Below, in pieces: positions 40,017 through 50,719 of a stretch of 64,000 bases of DNA. The position numbers and the translations under genes were made by a program. Position 1 is the stretch's first letter, and each line of letters opens with the position of its first letter. Below the pieces are notes generated by a model. It was given only the letters and a program-made list of their open reading frames with translations, was not told where the DNA came from and made no database searches. The DNA comes from Pantoea latae. Its GTDB lineage: Bacteria > Pseudomonadota > Gammaproteobacteria > Enterobacterales > Enterobacteriaceae. The stretch is from NCBI RefSeq assembly GCF_002077695.1, contig NZ_MWUE01000027.1:1-64000 (forward strand). The letters run 5' to 3'.

Positions 40017-40280
40017 CCCGCCTTACCCGCCAGTTAACTCGCTGACCCATAACACAAATTAATTGAAACCCGTGGGGCGAGCCTGCTCAGAACTCTCCGA
40101 AAAGCTGGTCCTGATCCGCCTGCGGTGCGTTTTCCTCCATTAATCTGATGTTGCAATTTCGGGCCATCTGTAAAACTTCTTGCAACGATACGGCGGGTCG
40201 TGCACGCCGTTCTGTGCCACAGCGACAGGGGACATCGTCGCGGCACGCATGCACGGTAACAACTTCAGGAGGACAATCCT

Positions 40281-40823
40281 GTGAATAAATCAATGTTAGC
40301 GGGTATCGGTATCGGTGTAGCAGCAGCGCTGGGCGTGGCGGCTGTCGCCAGCATGGATGTGTTTGACCGTGGCCCGCAGTATGCGCAGGTGCTTTCCGCG
40401 ACGCCAATCAAAGAGAGCATTAAGCAGCCGCGACAGGAGTGTCGCAACGTGACCCTGACTCATCGTCGCGCGGTGCAGGATGAAAATCGCATCGCCGGTT
40501 CGGTGCTGGGCGCGGTAGCAGGCGGCGTGCTGGGTCACCAGTTCGGCGGCGGACGCGGTCGCGATGTGGCGACGGTCGCAGGCGCGCTGGCGGGCGGCTA
40601 TGCCGGCAACCAGGTGCAGGGCGGTTTGCAGGATCGCGACACCTACACCACCTCAGAGCAGCGCTGCAAAACGGTTTACGATAAACAAGAAAAGATGCTG
40701 GGTTATGACGTGACCTATAAAATAGGCAACCAGCAGGGCAAAATCCGCATGGAAAACGACCCTGGCACCCGCATCCCGCTGGACCGTAACGGCCAGCTCA
40801 TCCTGAACAGTAATCAGGCTTAA
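40281..40823 (+). CDS. ycfJ: YcfJ, glycine-zipper 2TM-domain protein
   Basis: 180 aa with a GTG start at 40281 and a strong RBS (CAGGAGGACAATCCT). An N-terminal hydrophobic segment (MLAGIGIGVAAALGVAAVAS) and the glycine zipper GSVLGAVAGGVLGHQFGGGRG..AGALAGGYAGNQVQGG are present. The family is envelope-associated; its role is unclear. Followed by a strong terminator. bhsA/ycfR, the E. coli neighbour, is not found. Confidence 0.9.
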   Translation: MNKSMLAGIGIGVAAALGVAAVASMDVFDRGPQYAQVLSATPIKESIKQPRQECRNVTLTHRRAVQDENRIAGSVLGAVAGGVLGHQFGGGRGRDVATVAGALAGGYAGNQVQGGLQDRDTYTTSEQRCKTVYDKQEKMLGYDVTYKIGNQQGKIRMENDPGTRIPLDRNGQLILNSNQA

Positions 40824-40856
40824 CGGGCAAAGATTCCCACACAGCACACCCATAGT

Positions 40857-40889
40857 AAAAAGGCCCATCTTGCGATGGGCCTTTTTTAT
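40857..40889. terminator. bidirectional terminator between ycfJ and putA
   Basis: AAAAAGGCCCATC-TTGC-GATGGGCCTTTTTT with A and T tracts on both sides, between convergent genes. Confidence 0.9.
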
Positions 40890-40915
40890 GGTGCTGATAC
40901 GGATGAGACGGCTGA

Positions 40916-43900
40916 TTAGCCGATGGTCATCAGACTGGCGTTGCCGCCCGCCGCCGCGGTGTTGACGCTCAGCGAGCGCTCAATCAGCAGACGCTCCAGC
41001 AGCAGCTGCGTATCGCCGCGCGCAAAGCCCTGCACCGAGACAATCGCGCCGTCGCGCGCCGCAATCTGCTCGCACAGCGTGCGCAGCTGATCGGCGTCGC
41101 CGTGGTAGATCACCGCGTCGAAGTGGGCAGCGAGCGGATCCTTCGCCAGCGCGATACGCGCCTGCACCGCCTGCGGCAGAGTGCCGCGCAGCTTGCGGTG
41201 CAGTTCGTCGTCCGGCCACAGCGCCTGGCTGCCGACGCTGGTCACCGCCGCCAGCTGCACCAGCGCATCCTGCTCGTTGTCGGCGAGGCAGAGCACGCCT
41301 TCGCGCGGCAGCAGTGAGAAGGTATTGCGCTCGCCGGTTGGACCGGTCAGCAGCCGCACGGTGCCTGCCTGCGCCAGGGTGGCGTAGCGCTGGCAGATGG
41401 CGGCCAGCTCTGGCTTATCCTGCTGCGCCCAGGCGGTCAACGCCTTATGCGGCTCCAGCAGCGCCTCGCGCAGCGTGCCGTCCGCCGGACGCTCGCTGTC
41501 CTGACGATCGAAGGTTTTGCTCAGCGCCGCTTCCGGACGGCTGGCCAGCAGGCGGTAAAGGTAGAGCGGACCGCCCGCTTTCGGGCCGGTGCCAGAAAGT
41601 CCCTCGCCGCCGAAAGGCTGCACGCCGACCACCGCGCCCACCATATTACGGTTGACGTAGAGGTTGCCGACTTTGGCGTTGGCCGTGACCTGCGCGATGG
41701 TTTCATCAATGCGGGTGTGCACGCCCAGCGTCAGGCCGTAGCCGCCGGCGTTGATCTGATCGATCAGCTGCGGCAGGGCGTTGCGCGCGAAGCGCACCAC
41801 GTGCAGCACCGGGCCAAAAATCTCCTGGTCGAGATCGCTGACCTGATCCAGCTCGATCAGCGTCGGCTTGATAAAGGTGCCGCTTTGCCACTCGGCGCGA
41901 TCCTGCGGATGCTCCTGCGCCGCCTGATAAACGGTATTGCCTTTATTGCGCATCGCCTGGATATGGCGCTCAATATTAGCCTTCGCCTCGGCGTCGATCA
42001 CCGGGCCGATGTCGGTAGAGAGACGCTCCGGGTTGCCCATGCGGCATTCGGCCATCGCGCCGCGCAGCATCTTCAGAGTGTGATCGGCCACATCATCCTG
42101 AATGCAGAGCAGGCGCAGCGCCGAACAGCGCTGTCCGGCGCTGTCGAACGCCGACGCCATAATATCGACCACCACCTGTTCGGTCAGGGCGGAGGAGTCG
42201 ACGATCATCGCATTCAGCCCGCCGGTTTCGGCGATCAGCGGTGTCGGACGGCCCTGCGGATCGAGACGACCGGCCAGGTTGCGCTGCAGCAGCGTCGCCA
42301 CGGCGGTGGAGCCGGTAAACATCACGCCGCGCACGCGCGCATCGCGGGTCAGCTGGGCGCCGACGGTTTCGCCGTTGCCCGGCAGCAGCTGCAGGACGCC
42401 AGCCGGCACGCCCGCGTCCAGCAGGATGCGCACCGCCTGCGCGGCGATCAGCGGCGTCTGCTCCGCTGGCTTGGCCAGCACGCTGTTGCCCGCCGCCAGC
42501 GCGGCGGCAATCTGGCCGGTGAAGATCGCCAGCGGGAAGTTCCACGGGCTGATGCAGACCACCGGGCCAAGCGGGCGATGGGTTTCGTTATCAAAATCGT
42601 GACGCACCATGCCGGCGTAGTAGCGCAGGAAATCGACCGCCTCGCGCACTTCGGCGATGGCGTTGTTGTAGGTTTTGCCCGCTTCGCGCACCAGGATGCC
42701 GATCAGCTGCTGCATGCCGTCTTCCATATGCTGCGCGGCGCGGTCAAGGATCGCCGCGCGCTCGTCCGGCGGCGTGGCGAACCAGATCGGACCGGCGTTG
42801 ACCGCCGCGTCCAGCGCCCGCGATACTTCTGCCTCGCTGGCCTCGCGCACCTGACCGACGATATCGCCCGGCGCGGCCGGGTTCAGCACCGCACGCGCCT
42901 CGCCGTCGCCCAGCTCGCCGTCGATGATCGGCTGCGCCAGCCAGGGCTGCGCGGCGCTGCTCAGCAGGGCGCTGGAGAGCGACGCCAGGCGATGTTCGTT
43001 GGCCATGTCGATGCCCGCCGCGTTGCTGCGTCCCGCGCCGTAGAGATCGCGCGGCAGCGGAATTTTCGGATGCGGCAGGCCAATCGCGCCTTCGCTCGCG
43101 CCCAGCTTCTCAACCGCCGCCACCGGATCGGCCACCAGCTCGTCGAGCGGCAGCGTGGTGTCGGCAATGCGGTTAACGAACGAGGTGTTGGCGCCATTTT
43201 CCAGCAGGCGACGCACCAGATAGGCGAGCAGGGTTTCATGGGTGCCGACCGGCGCATAGATGCGGCACGGGCGGTTCAACTTGCCGTCCGCCACTTTGCC
43301 GACTACCTGCTCATAGAGCGGCTCGCCCATGCCGTGCAGGCACTGGAACTCATACTGGCCAGGATAGTAGTTATTGCCCGCCAGCTGATAGATTGCCGCC
43401 AGCGTATGGGCGTTGTGGGTGGCGAACTGCGGGTAGATCAGGTTCGGCACCGCCAGCAGCTTGCGCGCGCAGGCGAGATAGGAGATATCGGTGTAGACCT
43501 TGCGGGTGTAGACCGGATAGCCTTCGAGGCCTTCCACCTGGGCGCGTTTGATTTCGCTGTCCCAGTAGGCGCCTTTCACCAGGCGGATCATCAGGCGGCG
43601 ACGGCTGCGCTGCGCCAGGTCGATCAGCGAGTCGATCACGAACGGACAGCGCTTCATATAGGCCTGGATCACGAAGCCGATGCCGTTCCAGCCCTCCAGC
43701 TCCGGCTCAAAGCAGAGTTTTTCCAGCAGATCGAGCGACAGCTCCAGACGGTCCGCCTCTTCGGCGTCGATATTAATGCCGATATCGTAGGAGCGCGCCA
43801 GCAGCGTCAGGGATTTGAGGATCGGATAAAGCTCCTCCATCACGCGGTCGTACTGGGCGCGGCTGTAGCGCGGATGCAGGGCGGAGAGCTTGATAGAGAT

Positions 43901-44866
43901 GCCTGGCCCTTCATAGATGCCGCGTCCGTTGGAGGCTTTGCCGATGGCGTGGATCGCCTGCTGGTAGGAGACCAGATAAGCTTTGGCGTCGCTGGCGGTC
44001 AGCGCCGCTTCGCCCAGCATATCGTAAGAGTAGCGAAAGCCTTTCTCTTCCAGCTTGCGCGCGTTCGCCAGCGCCTCGGCGATGGTTTCGCCGGTCACGA
44101 ACTGCTCGCCCATCAGACGCATCGCCATATCGACCCCTTTACGGATCAGCGGCTCGCCGCTCTTGCCGATAATGCGGTTCAGCGAACGCGACAGGTTGGC
44201 TTCGTTATGCGTGGAAACCAGACGGCCGGTAAACAGCAGACCCCAGGTGGCGGCGTTGACGAACAGGGAAGGGCTGCGGCCGAGATGCGACTGCCAGTTG
44301 CCGTTGCTGATTTTGTCGCGGATCAGCGCGTCGCGCGTCGGCTTGTCGGGAATACGCAGCAGCGCCTCCGCCAGGCACATCAGCGCCACGCCCTCCTGAG
44401 AGGATAGTGAGAACTCCTGCAGCAGGCTTTGCACCATACCGGCGCGTCCGGTTGCCCCTTTTTGGTGCCGCAGCTTGTCGGCAAGGCTGTAGGCGAGCTG
44501 ATGGGTTTTCTCCGCCAGCGCCGCCGGAAGACGCGCCTGCTCCAGCAGCATCGGCACCGCGTCGGTCTCCGGACGGCGCCAGGCAGCGGTAATGGCGGCG
44601 CGCGCCACCGACTGCGGCAGAATATGTTCGGCGAAGTCGAGGAAGGGCTGATGCGTCTCTTCCGGCGCGTTCTCTTCCGGCTCCGCCAGCGTGCCCGCCG
44701 TCATGGGGATTTCCGGCAGCGCGTCGCCGCTCTCCAGCTGGCCGAGATAGTTGAAAATCGCCTGCTTAATCAGCCAGTGCGGGGTGCGGTCGATTTTCTG
44801 CGCCGCCAGTTTAATGCGTTCGCGGGTGGCTTCATCCAGCTTCACCCCCATGGTAGTCGTGCCCAT
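40916..44866 (-). CDS. putA: PutA, trifunctional proline utilisation protein
   Basis: 1316 aa from ATG 44866, which yields the family start MGTTTMGVKLDEATRERIK; the frame is open 58 codons further, but that part crosses the operator region. Domains: ribbon-helix-helix DNA-binding (residues about 1-47), proline dehydrogenase with FAD barrel (RRLMIRLVKGAYWDSEIKRAQ), then glutamate-semialdehyde dehydrogenase (SPWNFPLAIFTGQIAAALAAGN, catalytic GQRCSALR) and a C-terminal domain ending AAAGGNASLMTIG. It oxidises proline to glutamate at the membrane and represses putA/putP when proline is absent. Confidence 0.97.
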   Translation of the reverse strand: MGTTTMGVKLDEATRERIKLAAQKIDRTPHWLIKQAIFNYLGQLESGDALPEIPMTAGTLAEPEENAPEETHQPFLDFAEHILPQSVARAAITAAWRRPETDAVPMLLEQARLPAALAEKTHQLAYSLADKLRHQKGATGRAGMVQSLLQEFSLSSQEGVALMCLAEALLRIPDKPTRDALIRDKISNGNWQSHLGRSPSLFVNAATWGLLFTGRLVSTHNEANLSRSLNRIIGKSGEPLIRKGVDMAMRLMGEQFVTGETIAEALANARKLEEKGFRYSYDMLGEAALTASDAKAYLVSYQQAIHAIGKASNGRGIYEGPGISIKLSALHPRYSRAQYDRVMEELYPILKSLTLLARSYDIGINIDAEEADRLELSLDLLEKLCFEPELEGWNGIGFVIQAYMKRCPFVIDSLIDLAQRSRRRLMIRLVKGAYWDSEIKRAQVEGLEGYPVYTRKVYTDISYLACARKLLAVPNLIYPQFATHNAHTLAAIYQLAGNNYYPGQYEFQCLHGMGEPLYEQVVGKVADGKLNRPCRIYAPVGTHETLLAYLVRRLLENGANTSFVNRIADTTLPLDELVADPVAAVEKLGASEGAIGLPHPKIPLPRDLYGAGRSNAAGIDMANEHRLASLSSALLSSAAQPWLAQPIIDGELGDGEARAVLNPAAPGDIVGQVREASEAEVSRALDAAVNAGPIWFATPPDERAAILDRAAQHMEDGMQQLIGILVREAGKTYNNAIAEVREAVDFLRYYAGMVRHDFDNETHRPLGPVVCISPWNFPLAIFTGQIAAALAAGNSVLAKPAEQTPLIAAQAVRILLDAGVPAGVLQLLPGNGETVGAQLTRDARVRGVMFTGSTAVATLLQRNLAGRLDPQGRPTPLIAETGGLNAMIVDSSALTEQVVVDIMASAFDSAGQRCSALRLLCIQDDVADHTLKMLRGAMAECRMGNPERLSTDIGPVIDAEAKANIERHIQAMRNKGNTVYQAAQEHPQDRAEWQSGTFIKPTLIELDQVSDLDQEIFGPVLHVVRFARNALPQLIDQINAGGYGLTLGVHTRIDETIAQVTANAKVGNLYVNRNMVGAVVGVQPFGGEGLSGTGPKAGGPLYLYRLLASRPEAALSKTFDRQDSERPADGTLREALLEPHKALTAWAQQDKPELAAICQRYATLAQAGTVRLLTGPTGERNTFSLLPREGVLCLADNEQDALVQLAAVTSVGSQALWPDDELHRKLRGTLPQAVQARIALAKDPLAAHFDAVIYHGDADQLRTLCEQIAARDGAIVSVQGFARGDTQLLLERLLIERSLSVNTAAAGGNASLMTIG

Positions 44867-45316
44867 GACGTCTCTGCTCCTGTGTCTGTATCTTACTGCG
44901 TGGGCAGCACTATTACTGATGTTGCAACTTTGTGCAACCGTGTTAAGTGTGACCTGTGTAGCAGCCTTTTTAATGATTAATTTGTTAATGCTAAAAAAGA
45001 CGGCACGGAACTTGCTGCAAGAATCTCGCCAAAATGACACGGCTCTAACTCACTGCATTTGTGAGGGTTATCAGGAGTGCAACTTCCGAACTGTGAGCGA
45101 GTGCAACCTGTTAGCAAAATTTAGCCATTAACAGGTGAAATCCCTGTGATGCCTGTGTTAAATCCATTGTGCGCGTCGCACCTTTCCGGCAGGATACCGC
45201 GCCTCAGGAAACGTCACGCGCCTGAATCTGGACAAAAACCTGCCGCGTCGTCCCGTTCCGGCGTCGCGGCAGAGTGCGGTTTCTCTCGGGAAATCAACTA
45301 TAAAGTGGAGAGACGA
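44867..45316. promoter_or_regulatory. put divergent control region with PutA operator motifs
   Basis: 450 bp between divergent putA and putP. The PutA-binding hexamer GTTGCA or its complement TGCAAC occurs at 44921-44926, 44933-44938 (an inverted pair), 45078-45083 and 45102-45107, with a related CTTGCTGCAAG at 45011-45021. In E. coli PutA's RHH domain binds GTTGCA sites in this region. Promoters for both genes must lie here; I did not fix them. Open frames crossing it are not protein-like. Confidence 0.75.
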
Positions 45317-46801
45317 ATGAGTGTAAGCACACCGATGCTGGTGACTTTTGTAATTTATATCCTTGGGATGGTGCTAATAGGCTTTATCGCCTACCGATCC
45401 ACAAAAAACTTTGACGATTACATTCTCGGCGGACGCAGTCTGGGCAGCTTCGTGACGGCGCTCTCAGCAGGCGCGTCGGATATGAGCGGCTGGCTGCTGA
45501 TGGGCCTGCCCGGTGCAATTTTTCTCTCTGGCATTTCGGAAAGCTGGATCGCCATCGGTCTGACCATCGGCGCCTGGCTTAACTGGAAAATCGTCGCGGG
45601 CCGTCTGCGCGTGCAGACTGAGCATCACGACAACGCCCTGACGCTGCCCGATTTCTTTACCAGCCGCTTTGAAGACAACAGCAAAATTCTGCGCGTTATC
45701 TCGGCGCTGGTGATCCTGATTTTCTTCACCATCTACTGCGCCTCTGGCGTGGTGGCGGGCGCGCGCCTGTTCGAAAGCACCTTCGGCATGAGCTATGAAA
45801 CCGCGCTGTGGGCCGGTGCGGCGGCAACCATTCTCTATACGCTGGTGGGCGGCTTCCTGGCGGTGAGCTGGACCGACACCGTGCAGGCGAGCCTGATGAT
45901 TTTCGCCCTGATCCTGACGCCGGTTATCGTAATTGTCGCCGTCGGCGGGCTGAATGATTCGCTGGCGGTTATTGAAGCGAAGAGCATCGAAAACCTCAAT
46001 ATGCTGAAAGGGCTCAACTTCGTCGCGGTGATCTCGCTGCTCGGCTGGGGACTCGGCTATTTCGGCCAGCCGCATATTCTGGCGCGCTTTATGGCGGCGG
46101 ATTCGCACCGCTCGATCCGCACCGCGCGCCGCATCGGCATGGCGTGGATGGTGCTCTGTCTGGCAGGCGCGGTGGCGGTTGGCTTCTTCGGTATCGCCTA
46201 TTTCCAGAACCACCCCGAGCAGGCGGCGAACGTTAGCGGCAACGGCGAGCGCGTATTTATCGAACTGGCGCGCATTCTGTTCAACCCGTGGATCGCTGGC
46301 ATTCTGCTTTCGGCCATTCTGGCGGCAGTGATGTCGACGCTGAGCTGCCAGCTGCTGGTTTGCTCCAGCGCGCTGACGGAAGATCTCTACAAAGGCTTCC
46401 TGCGTAAAAACGCCAGCCAGAAAGAGCTGGTGTGGTTTGGCCGCGCCATGGTGCTGCTGGTGGCGCTGGTGGCGATTGCGCTTGCCTCCAACCCCGACAA
46501 CCGCGTGCTGGGCCTGGTGAGCTACGCCTGGGCCGGTTTCGGCGCGGCCTTCGGCCCGGTGGTGCTGTTCGGCGTCTGCTGGAAACGCATGACGCGCAAC
46601 GGCGCGCTGGCGGGCATGGTGATCGGCGCGGCGACGGTGCTGATCTGGAAGCAGTACGGCTGGCTCGATCTCTACGAGATCATTCCGGGCTTCGCCTTCG
46701 CCAGCATCGCGATTGTGCTCTTTAGCCTGCTGGGTCGCGCGCCGTCTGCCGCCGCGCAGCAGCGCTTCGACGCTGCCGAGGCTGAATACCTGACTAAGTA
46801 A
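45317..46801 (+). CDS. putP: PutP, sodium/proline symporter
   Basis: 494 aa from ATG 45317 (GTGGAGAGACGA RBS); the frame is open further upstream through the control region. SSS-family membrane protein of about 13 helices. YILGGRSLGSFVTALSAGASDMSGWLLMGLPGAIFLSG (helix 2) contains the Na+/proline-binding serines, and helix 8-9 (SAILAAVMSTLSCQLLVCSSALTEDLY) is typical. It imports proline for PutA or osmoprotection. Confidence 0.96.
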   Translation: MSVSTPMLVTFVIYILGMVLIGFIAYRSTKNFDDYILGGRSLGSFVTALSAGASDMSGWLLMGLPGAIFLSGISESWIAIGLTIGAWLNWKIVAGRLRVQTEHHDNALTLPDFFTSRFEDNSKILRVISALVILIFFTIYCASGVVAGARLFESTFGMSYETALWAGAAATILYTLVGGFLAVSWTDTVQASLMIFALILTPVIVIVAVGGLNDSLAVIEAKSIENLNMLKGLNFVAVISLLGWGLGYFGQPHILARFMAADSHRSIRTARRIGMAWMVLCLAGAVAVGFFGIAYFQNHPEQAANVSGNGERVFIELARILFNPWIAGILLSAILAAVMSTLSCQLLVCSSALTEDLYKGFLRKNASQKELVWFGRAMVLLVALVAIALASNPDNRVLGLVSYAWAGFGAAFGPVVLFGVCWKRMTRNGALAGMVIGAATVLIWKQYGWLDLYEIIPGFAFASIAIVLFSLLGRAPSAAAQQRFDAAEAEYLTK

Positions 46802-46816
46802 TTTGTTACAACATAC

Positions 46817-46849
46817 AAGCCCGCTTTCTCGATGAAAGCGGGCTTTTTT
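46817..46849 (+). terminator. terminator after putP
   Basis: AAGCCCGCTTTC-TCGAT-GAAAGCGGGCTTTTTT: long stem and T run. Confidence 0.92.
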
Positions 46850-46901
46850 GCGTCTGCAGAACCACAAATAATTTCGGAGGATTACTTGTTTTTTCTCGCG
46901 C

Positions 46902-46920
46902 GATAATGATAATCGGTATC
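46902..46920. promoter_or_regulatory. Fur box upstream of efeUOB
   Basis: GATAATGATAATCGGTATC matches the 19-bp Fur consensus GATAATGATAATCATTATC at 17 positions. It lies 60 bp before efeU, so iron repression of the operon is expected. Confidence 0.9.
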
Positions 46921-46980
46921 GTTCGCATTTTACCTAACTTTACCCGCGATTGACGCTGCTTAACATTCCAGAGGTCAGCT

Positions 46981-47814
46981 ATGTTTGTTCCCTTTCTTAT
47001 CATGCTGCGCGAAGGCCTCGAAGCGGCGCTGATTGTCAGTTTAATTGCCGGTTATCTGAAGCGCACCGGGCGCAGCCAGTGGTTTCCTGCGCTCTGGGCA
47101 GGCGTCTTTGTCGCCGCCGCGCTTTGTCTGGCGCTGGGCATTTTCATCAACCAGACCACCGGCGAGTTTCCGCAGAAACAGCAGGAGCTGTTTGAGGGCA
47201 TCGTCGCCGTGGTGGCGGTGGCTATCCTGACCTCGATGGTGTTCTGGATGCGTAAAGTGGCGCGCAATATGCGCGTGGCGCTGGAGCAGGCGGTGGATCA
47301 GGCGTTGAACCGGTCGGGACGCGGCGGGCTGGCGCTGGTGCTGATGGTGTTTCTCGCCGTGGCGCGCGAAGGGCTGGAGTCGGTGTTCTTCTTGCTGGCC
47401 GCCTTCACCCAGGATGTCGGCTATGCGCCGCCGATCGGCGCGGTACTAGGGCTGGCGACCGCCGTGGCGCTGGGCATGCTGCTCTACTGGGGCGGCGTGC
47501 GTCTCAATATGGCGCATTTCTTTCGCTGGAGCAGCCTGTTTATCCTGTTTGTCGCCGCCGGGCTGGCGGCGGGCGCGATCCGCGCCTTCCACGAGGCGGG
47601 CCTCTGGAACCATTTTCAAACCGTCGCCTTCGATCTGAGCGGCGTGCTCTCCACCCATTCGCTGGCCGGCACGCTGCTTGAGGGCGTGCTGGGCTATCAG
47701 GAGACGCCGAGCGTGAGCGAAGTGGCGGTCTATTTCCTCTATCTGATTCCGGCGCTGCTGCTGTTTTTACTGCCGGCGCGTCCGGCGCGCCAACTTTCGA
47801 CTAAACAGGGATAA
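46981..47814 (+). CDS. efeU: EfeU, ferrous iron permease
   Basis: 277 aa, full length and uninterrupted, unlike the frameshifted E. coli K-12 allele. Seven predicted membrane helices of the FTR1/OFeT family with two REGLE motifs, [12 protein letters not shown] (helix 1) and [13 protein letters not shown] (helix 4), the iron-binding signatures. It works with EfeO and EfeB in acid and aerobic conditions. Confidence 0.95.
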   Translation: MFVPFLIMLREGLEAALIVSLIAGYLKRTGRSQWFPALWAGVFVAAALCLALGIFINQTTGEFPQKQQELFEGIVAVVAVAILTSMVFWMRKVARNMRVALEQAVDQALNRSGRGGLALVLMVFLAVAREGLESVFFLLAAFTQDVGYAPPIGAVLGLATAVALGMLLYWGGVRLNMAHFFRWSSLFILFVAAGLAAGAIRAFHEAGLWNHFQTVAFDLSGVLSTHSLAGTLLEGVLGYQETPSVSEVAVYFLYLIPALLLFLLPARPARQLSTKQG

Positions 47815-47818
47815 CTCT

Positions 47819-48940
47819 ATGAAGATTCGCTTTCGCCGCAAAACCGTGCTGGCTTCCTTGCTGGCGCTGTCGGGCGCCGCTGCGGCGGCCGATATTCCTC
47901 AGGTTCAGGTCAGCGTGACGGATACGCAGTGTGAACCAATGCAGCTCACCGTCAAAGCGGGCAAAACCCAGTTTTTAATTAAAAACAACAGTCAGAAAGC
48001 GCTGGAGTGGGAGATCCTGAAAGGGGTGCTGGTGGTGGAAGAGCGCGAGAATATCGCGCCGGGCTTCAGCCAGAAGCTGACCGCCAACCTGGAAGCAGGC
48101 GAATATGAGATGACCTGCGGCCTGCTGAGCAATCCCAAGGGCAAACTGATCGTCGAGGGCGACGCCTCGCCAGCGGCAAAAGGCGGCAAGCCGGACGTGC
48201 TGGCGCTCGCCGGCCCGATCACCGCCTATAAAGCCTATGTGACGCAGGAAGTGGCGCAGCTGGTCGCCAGCACCGAAGCCTTCACCCACGCGGTGAAGGC
48301 GGGCGATCTGGCGAAAGCCCGCTCGCTCTACGCGCCGACGCGCCAGCACTATGAGCGCATCGAGCCGATCGCCGAACTCTTCTCCGATCTGGATGGCAGC
48401 ATCGACGCGCGCGAAGACGACTACGAGAAAAAAGCGGAAGATCCGAAATTCACCGGCTTCCACCGTCTGGAGAAGGCGCTGTTCAGCGACAACAACACTA
48501 AGGGCATGGAAGGCTACGCCACCCAGCTGAACCGCGACGTGCAGGATCTGCAGACCCGCATCAGCGAGCTGGCGTTCCCGCCGGTGAAAGTGGTCGGCGG
48601 CGCGGCGGGCCTGATCGAAGAGGTCGCCTCCAGCAAGATTTCCGGCGAGGAGGATCGCTACAGCCGCACTGACCTGTGGGATTTCCAGGCGAACATCGAC
48701 GGCGCGCAAAAGATTGTCGATCTGCTGCGTCCGCAGCTGCAGCAGGCGAATCCGCAGCTGCTGGCGAAGGTGGACGGAAACTTTAAGAAAGTCGACGCCA
48801 TCCTGAGCAAATACCGCACGGGCGAGGGCTTTGCCTCCTATGAGAAGCTGACCAGCGCGGATCGCAACGCGCTGAAAGGACCGATTACCGCGCTGGCGGA
48901 AGATCTCTCCTTACTGCGTGGAACCTTAGGTCTCGATTAG
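47819..48940 (+). CDS. efeO: EfeO, periplasmic cupredoxin/M75 iron-uptake protein
   Basis: 373 aa. Signal peptide ([16 protein letters not shown]), N-terminal cupredoxin-like domain (residues about 25-115; [18 protein letters not shown]) and C-terminal imelysin-like M75 domain with the [10 protein letters not shown] (HxxE) metal motif. It delivers iron to EfeU. It starts 4 bp after efeU and ends 1 bp before efeB. Confidence 0.95.
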   Translation: MKIRFRRKTVLASLLALSGAAAAADIPQVQVSVTDTQCEPMQLTVKAGKTQFLIKNNSQKALEWEILKGVLVVEERENIAPGFSQKLTANLEAGEYEMTCGLLSNPKGKLIVEGDASPAAKGGKPDVLALAGPITAYKAYVTQEVAQLVASTEAFTHAVKAGDLAKARSLYAPTRQHYERIEPIAELFSDLDGSIDAREDDYEKKAEDPKFTGFHRLEKALFSDNNTKGMEGYATQLNRDVQDLQTRISELAFPPVKVVGGAAGLIEEVASSKISGEEDRYSRTDLWDFQANIDGAQKIVDLLRPQLQQANPQLLAKVDGNFKKVDAILSKYRTGEGFASYEKLTSADRNALKGPITALAEDLSLLRGTLGLD

Positions 48941-48941
48941 G

Positions 48942-50216
48942 ATGAGTCGTCAACACAATGAGGCGCAGCCCGCACGGCGGCGCCTGTTAAAAGGTCTGGG
49001 GCTGCTCGGCGGCGCGGCCGCGCTGAGCGGCGGCTGCCCGTTCCACGCGGCGGCCGACAGCTTCTCTCCCGGCACGGTTGCGCCCGACGCACGGCGCCAG
49101 GTGCAACCCTTCTATGGGCAGCATCAGGCGGGCATTATCACCCCGCAGCAGGCGTCGATGATGCTGGTCGCGTTTGACGTGCTGGCCAGCGATAAAGCCG
49201 ATCTGACGCGCCTGTTTCAGCTGCTGACCGCGCGCATCGCCTTTTTAACCACCGGCGGCCCGGCGCCTGCGGTGAGCAATCCAAAGCTGCCGCCGATGGA
49301 TTCCGGCATTCTGGGCGCGGAGATCGCGCCGGACAACCTGACGATAACGGTGTCGGTGGGGGAGACGCTGTTCGACGACCGTTTCGGCCTGCAGGCGCTG
49401 AAGCCGAAAAAGCTGCAAAGCATGACGCGCTTTCCCAACGATTCGCTGGACGCAGCCCAGTGCCACGGCGACCTGCTATTGCAGATTTGCGCCAACACTC
49501 AGGACACGGTGATCCACGCGCTGCGCGATATCGTCAAGCACACGCCCGATCTGCTGGGCGTGCGCTGGCGGCGCGAAGGCTTTATCGCCGACCACGCCGC
49601 GCGCAGCCAGGGAAAAGAGACGCCGATTAACCTGCTGGGCTTCAAGGATGGCACGGCGAATCCTGATACCGCAGATAAGCCGCTAATGGACCAGCTGCTG
49701 TGGGTGACGGCCGATCAGGATGAGCCGGCCTGGGCGCGCAACGGCTGCTATCAGGCGGCGCGTATTATTCGTTTTCGCGTGGAGATGTGGGATCGCACCC
49801 CGTTGGGCGAACAGCAGGCTATCTTTGGCCGCGACAAGCTGAGCGGCGCGCCGCTGGGCATGCAGCACGAGCATGACGTGCCTGACTATGCGCAGGATCC
49901 CAACGGCGATGTTATCGCGCTCGACGCGCATATTCGCCTGGCGAATCCGCGCACGCGCGAGACGGAGAGCAGTCTGATGCTGCGTCGCGGCTACAGCTAC
50001 TCGGCGGGCACCACCGCGTCGGGCCAGCTCGATATGGGCCTGCTTTTCGTCTGCTATCAGCACGATCTGGAAAAGGGCTTTATCACCGTGCAGAAACGTC
50101 TTAACGGCGAAGCGCTGGAGGAGTACGTGCGTCCCATCGGCGGCGGCTACTTCTTTGTGTTGCCCGGCGTGGCGGACGCTAATCACTATCTGGCGCAGCC
50201 GCTGCTGGAAGCCTGA
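48942..50216 (+). CDS. efeB: EfeB, Tat-exported heme-dependent peroxidase (DyP type)
   Basis: 424 aa. A twin-arginine signal ([21 protein letters not shown]) shows export folded with heme. DyP motifs: [17 protein letters not shown] (GxxDG) and the distal region with RAxxR-like arginines ([24 protein letters not shown]). It oxidises ferrous iron or peroxidises substrates in the periplasm for the EfeUOB system. Confidence 0.95.
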   Translation: MSRQHNEAQPARRRLLKGLGLLGGAAALSGGCPFHAAADSFSPGTVAPDARRQVQPFYGQHQAGIITPQQASMMLVAFDVLASDKADLTRLFQLLTARIAFLTTGGPAPAVSNPKLPPMDSGILGAEIAPDNLTITVSVGETLFDDRFGLQALKPKKLQSMTRFPNDSLDAAQCHGDLLLQICANTQDTVIHALRDIVKHTPDLLGVRWRREGFIADHAARSQGKETPINLLGFKDGTANPDTADKPLMDQLLWVTADQDEPAWARNGCYQAARIIRFRVEMWDRTPLGEQQAIFGRDKLSGAPLGMQHEHDVPDYAQDPNGDVIALDAHIRLANPRTRETESSLMLRRGYSYSAGTTASGQLDMGLLFVCYQHDLEKGFITVQKRLNGEALEEYVRPIGGGYFFVLPGVADANHYLAQPLLEA

Positions 50217-50719
50217 CGCGCCTGCGTCGCCGTTGCGGCGGCGCAGGCGTCAACGCGCGTAACAATTTTATCGTCAACCGCTCGTCACGCGTAATCCTCT
50301 GATTCCCTTAATAAATAGTATCGCGTACCGCGCGATTTTTGCGCTGACAGTTGATTTCTGCGACCGCTGGTAAAATTAATGTTGCCAACTCTGTTAGAAT
50401 TAGTGCAGTTTAATGGATAAGCTTGTTGGTTCGCAGACGGGAGTCGCGCATGGGAAGGTCCTTTACAGGACAGACAGCTTTACCTCAGGTTTCACACTCT
50501 TCAGCGAGGGCATGCGCGCCTTCGACAGCATCCTCTTCTTTATCAAATTGTTTTTTCACTTCTGATTTTACCGGTGTGCAGTTGCGCTTCGGTGCGGCAC
50601 ATCTTTATCAACGGCACGTCATGGCTCAAAAGGAAGCCAATCAAACCTCTAAAGCGTTCAGTTAATCGTGGCGGGCATCAGCCCAACGCGGGAAATGAAA
50701 CCAACTGTAAGGTGCGACT
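50217..50719. other. efeB-phoH spacer
   Basis: About 500 bp. It starts with a GC hairpin (CGCCTGCGTCGCC..GGCGGCGCAGGCG, 50220-50248) without a T-tract. Further on, an open frame (50423 or 50450 to 50665, 71-80 codons, serine/alanine-rich) precedes phoH; it has no family resemblance and may be a leader sequence rather than a gene. A Pho box is expected for phoH but none is convincing here. Confidence 0.4.

Noticed and set aside
41447..44407. 986-codon open frame on the plus strand opposite putA
   Set aside because: It is the antisense shadow of a GC-rich gene with strong codon bias; its product is arginine/histidine/alanine-rich with no domain, while putA on the other strand is unmistakable.
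46981..47814. Possible frameshifted efeU, as in E. coli K-12
   Set aside because: The frame is intact over 277 codons with both REGLE motifs, so the gene appears functional.
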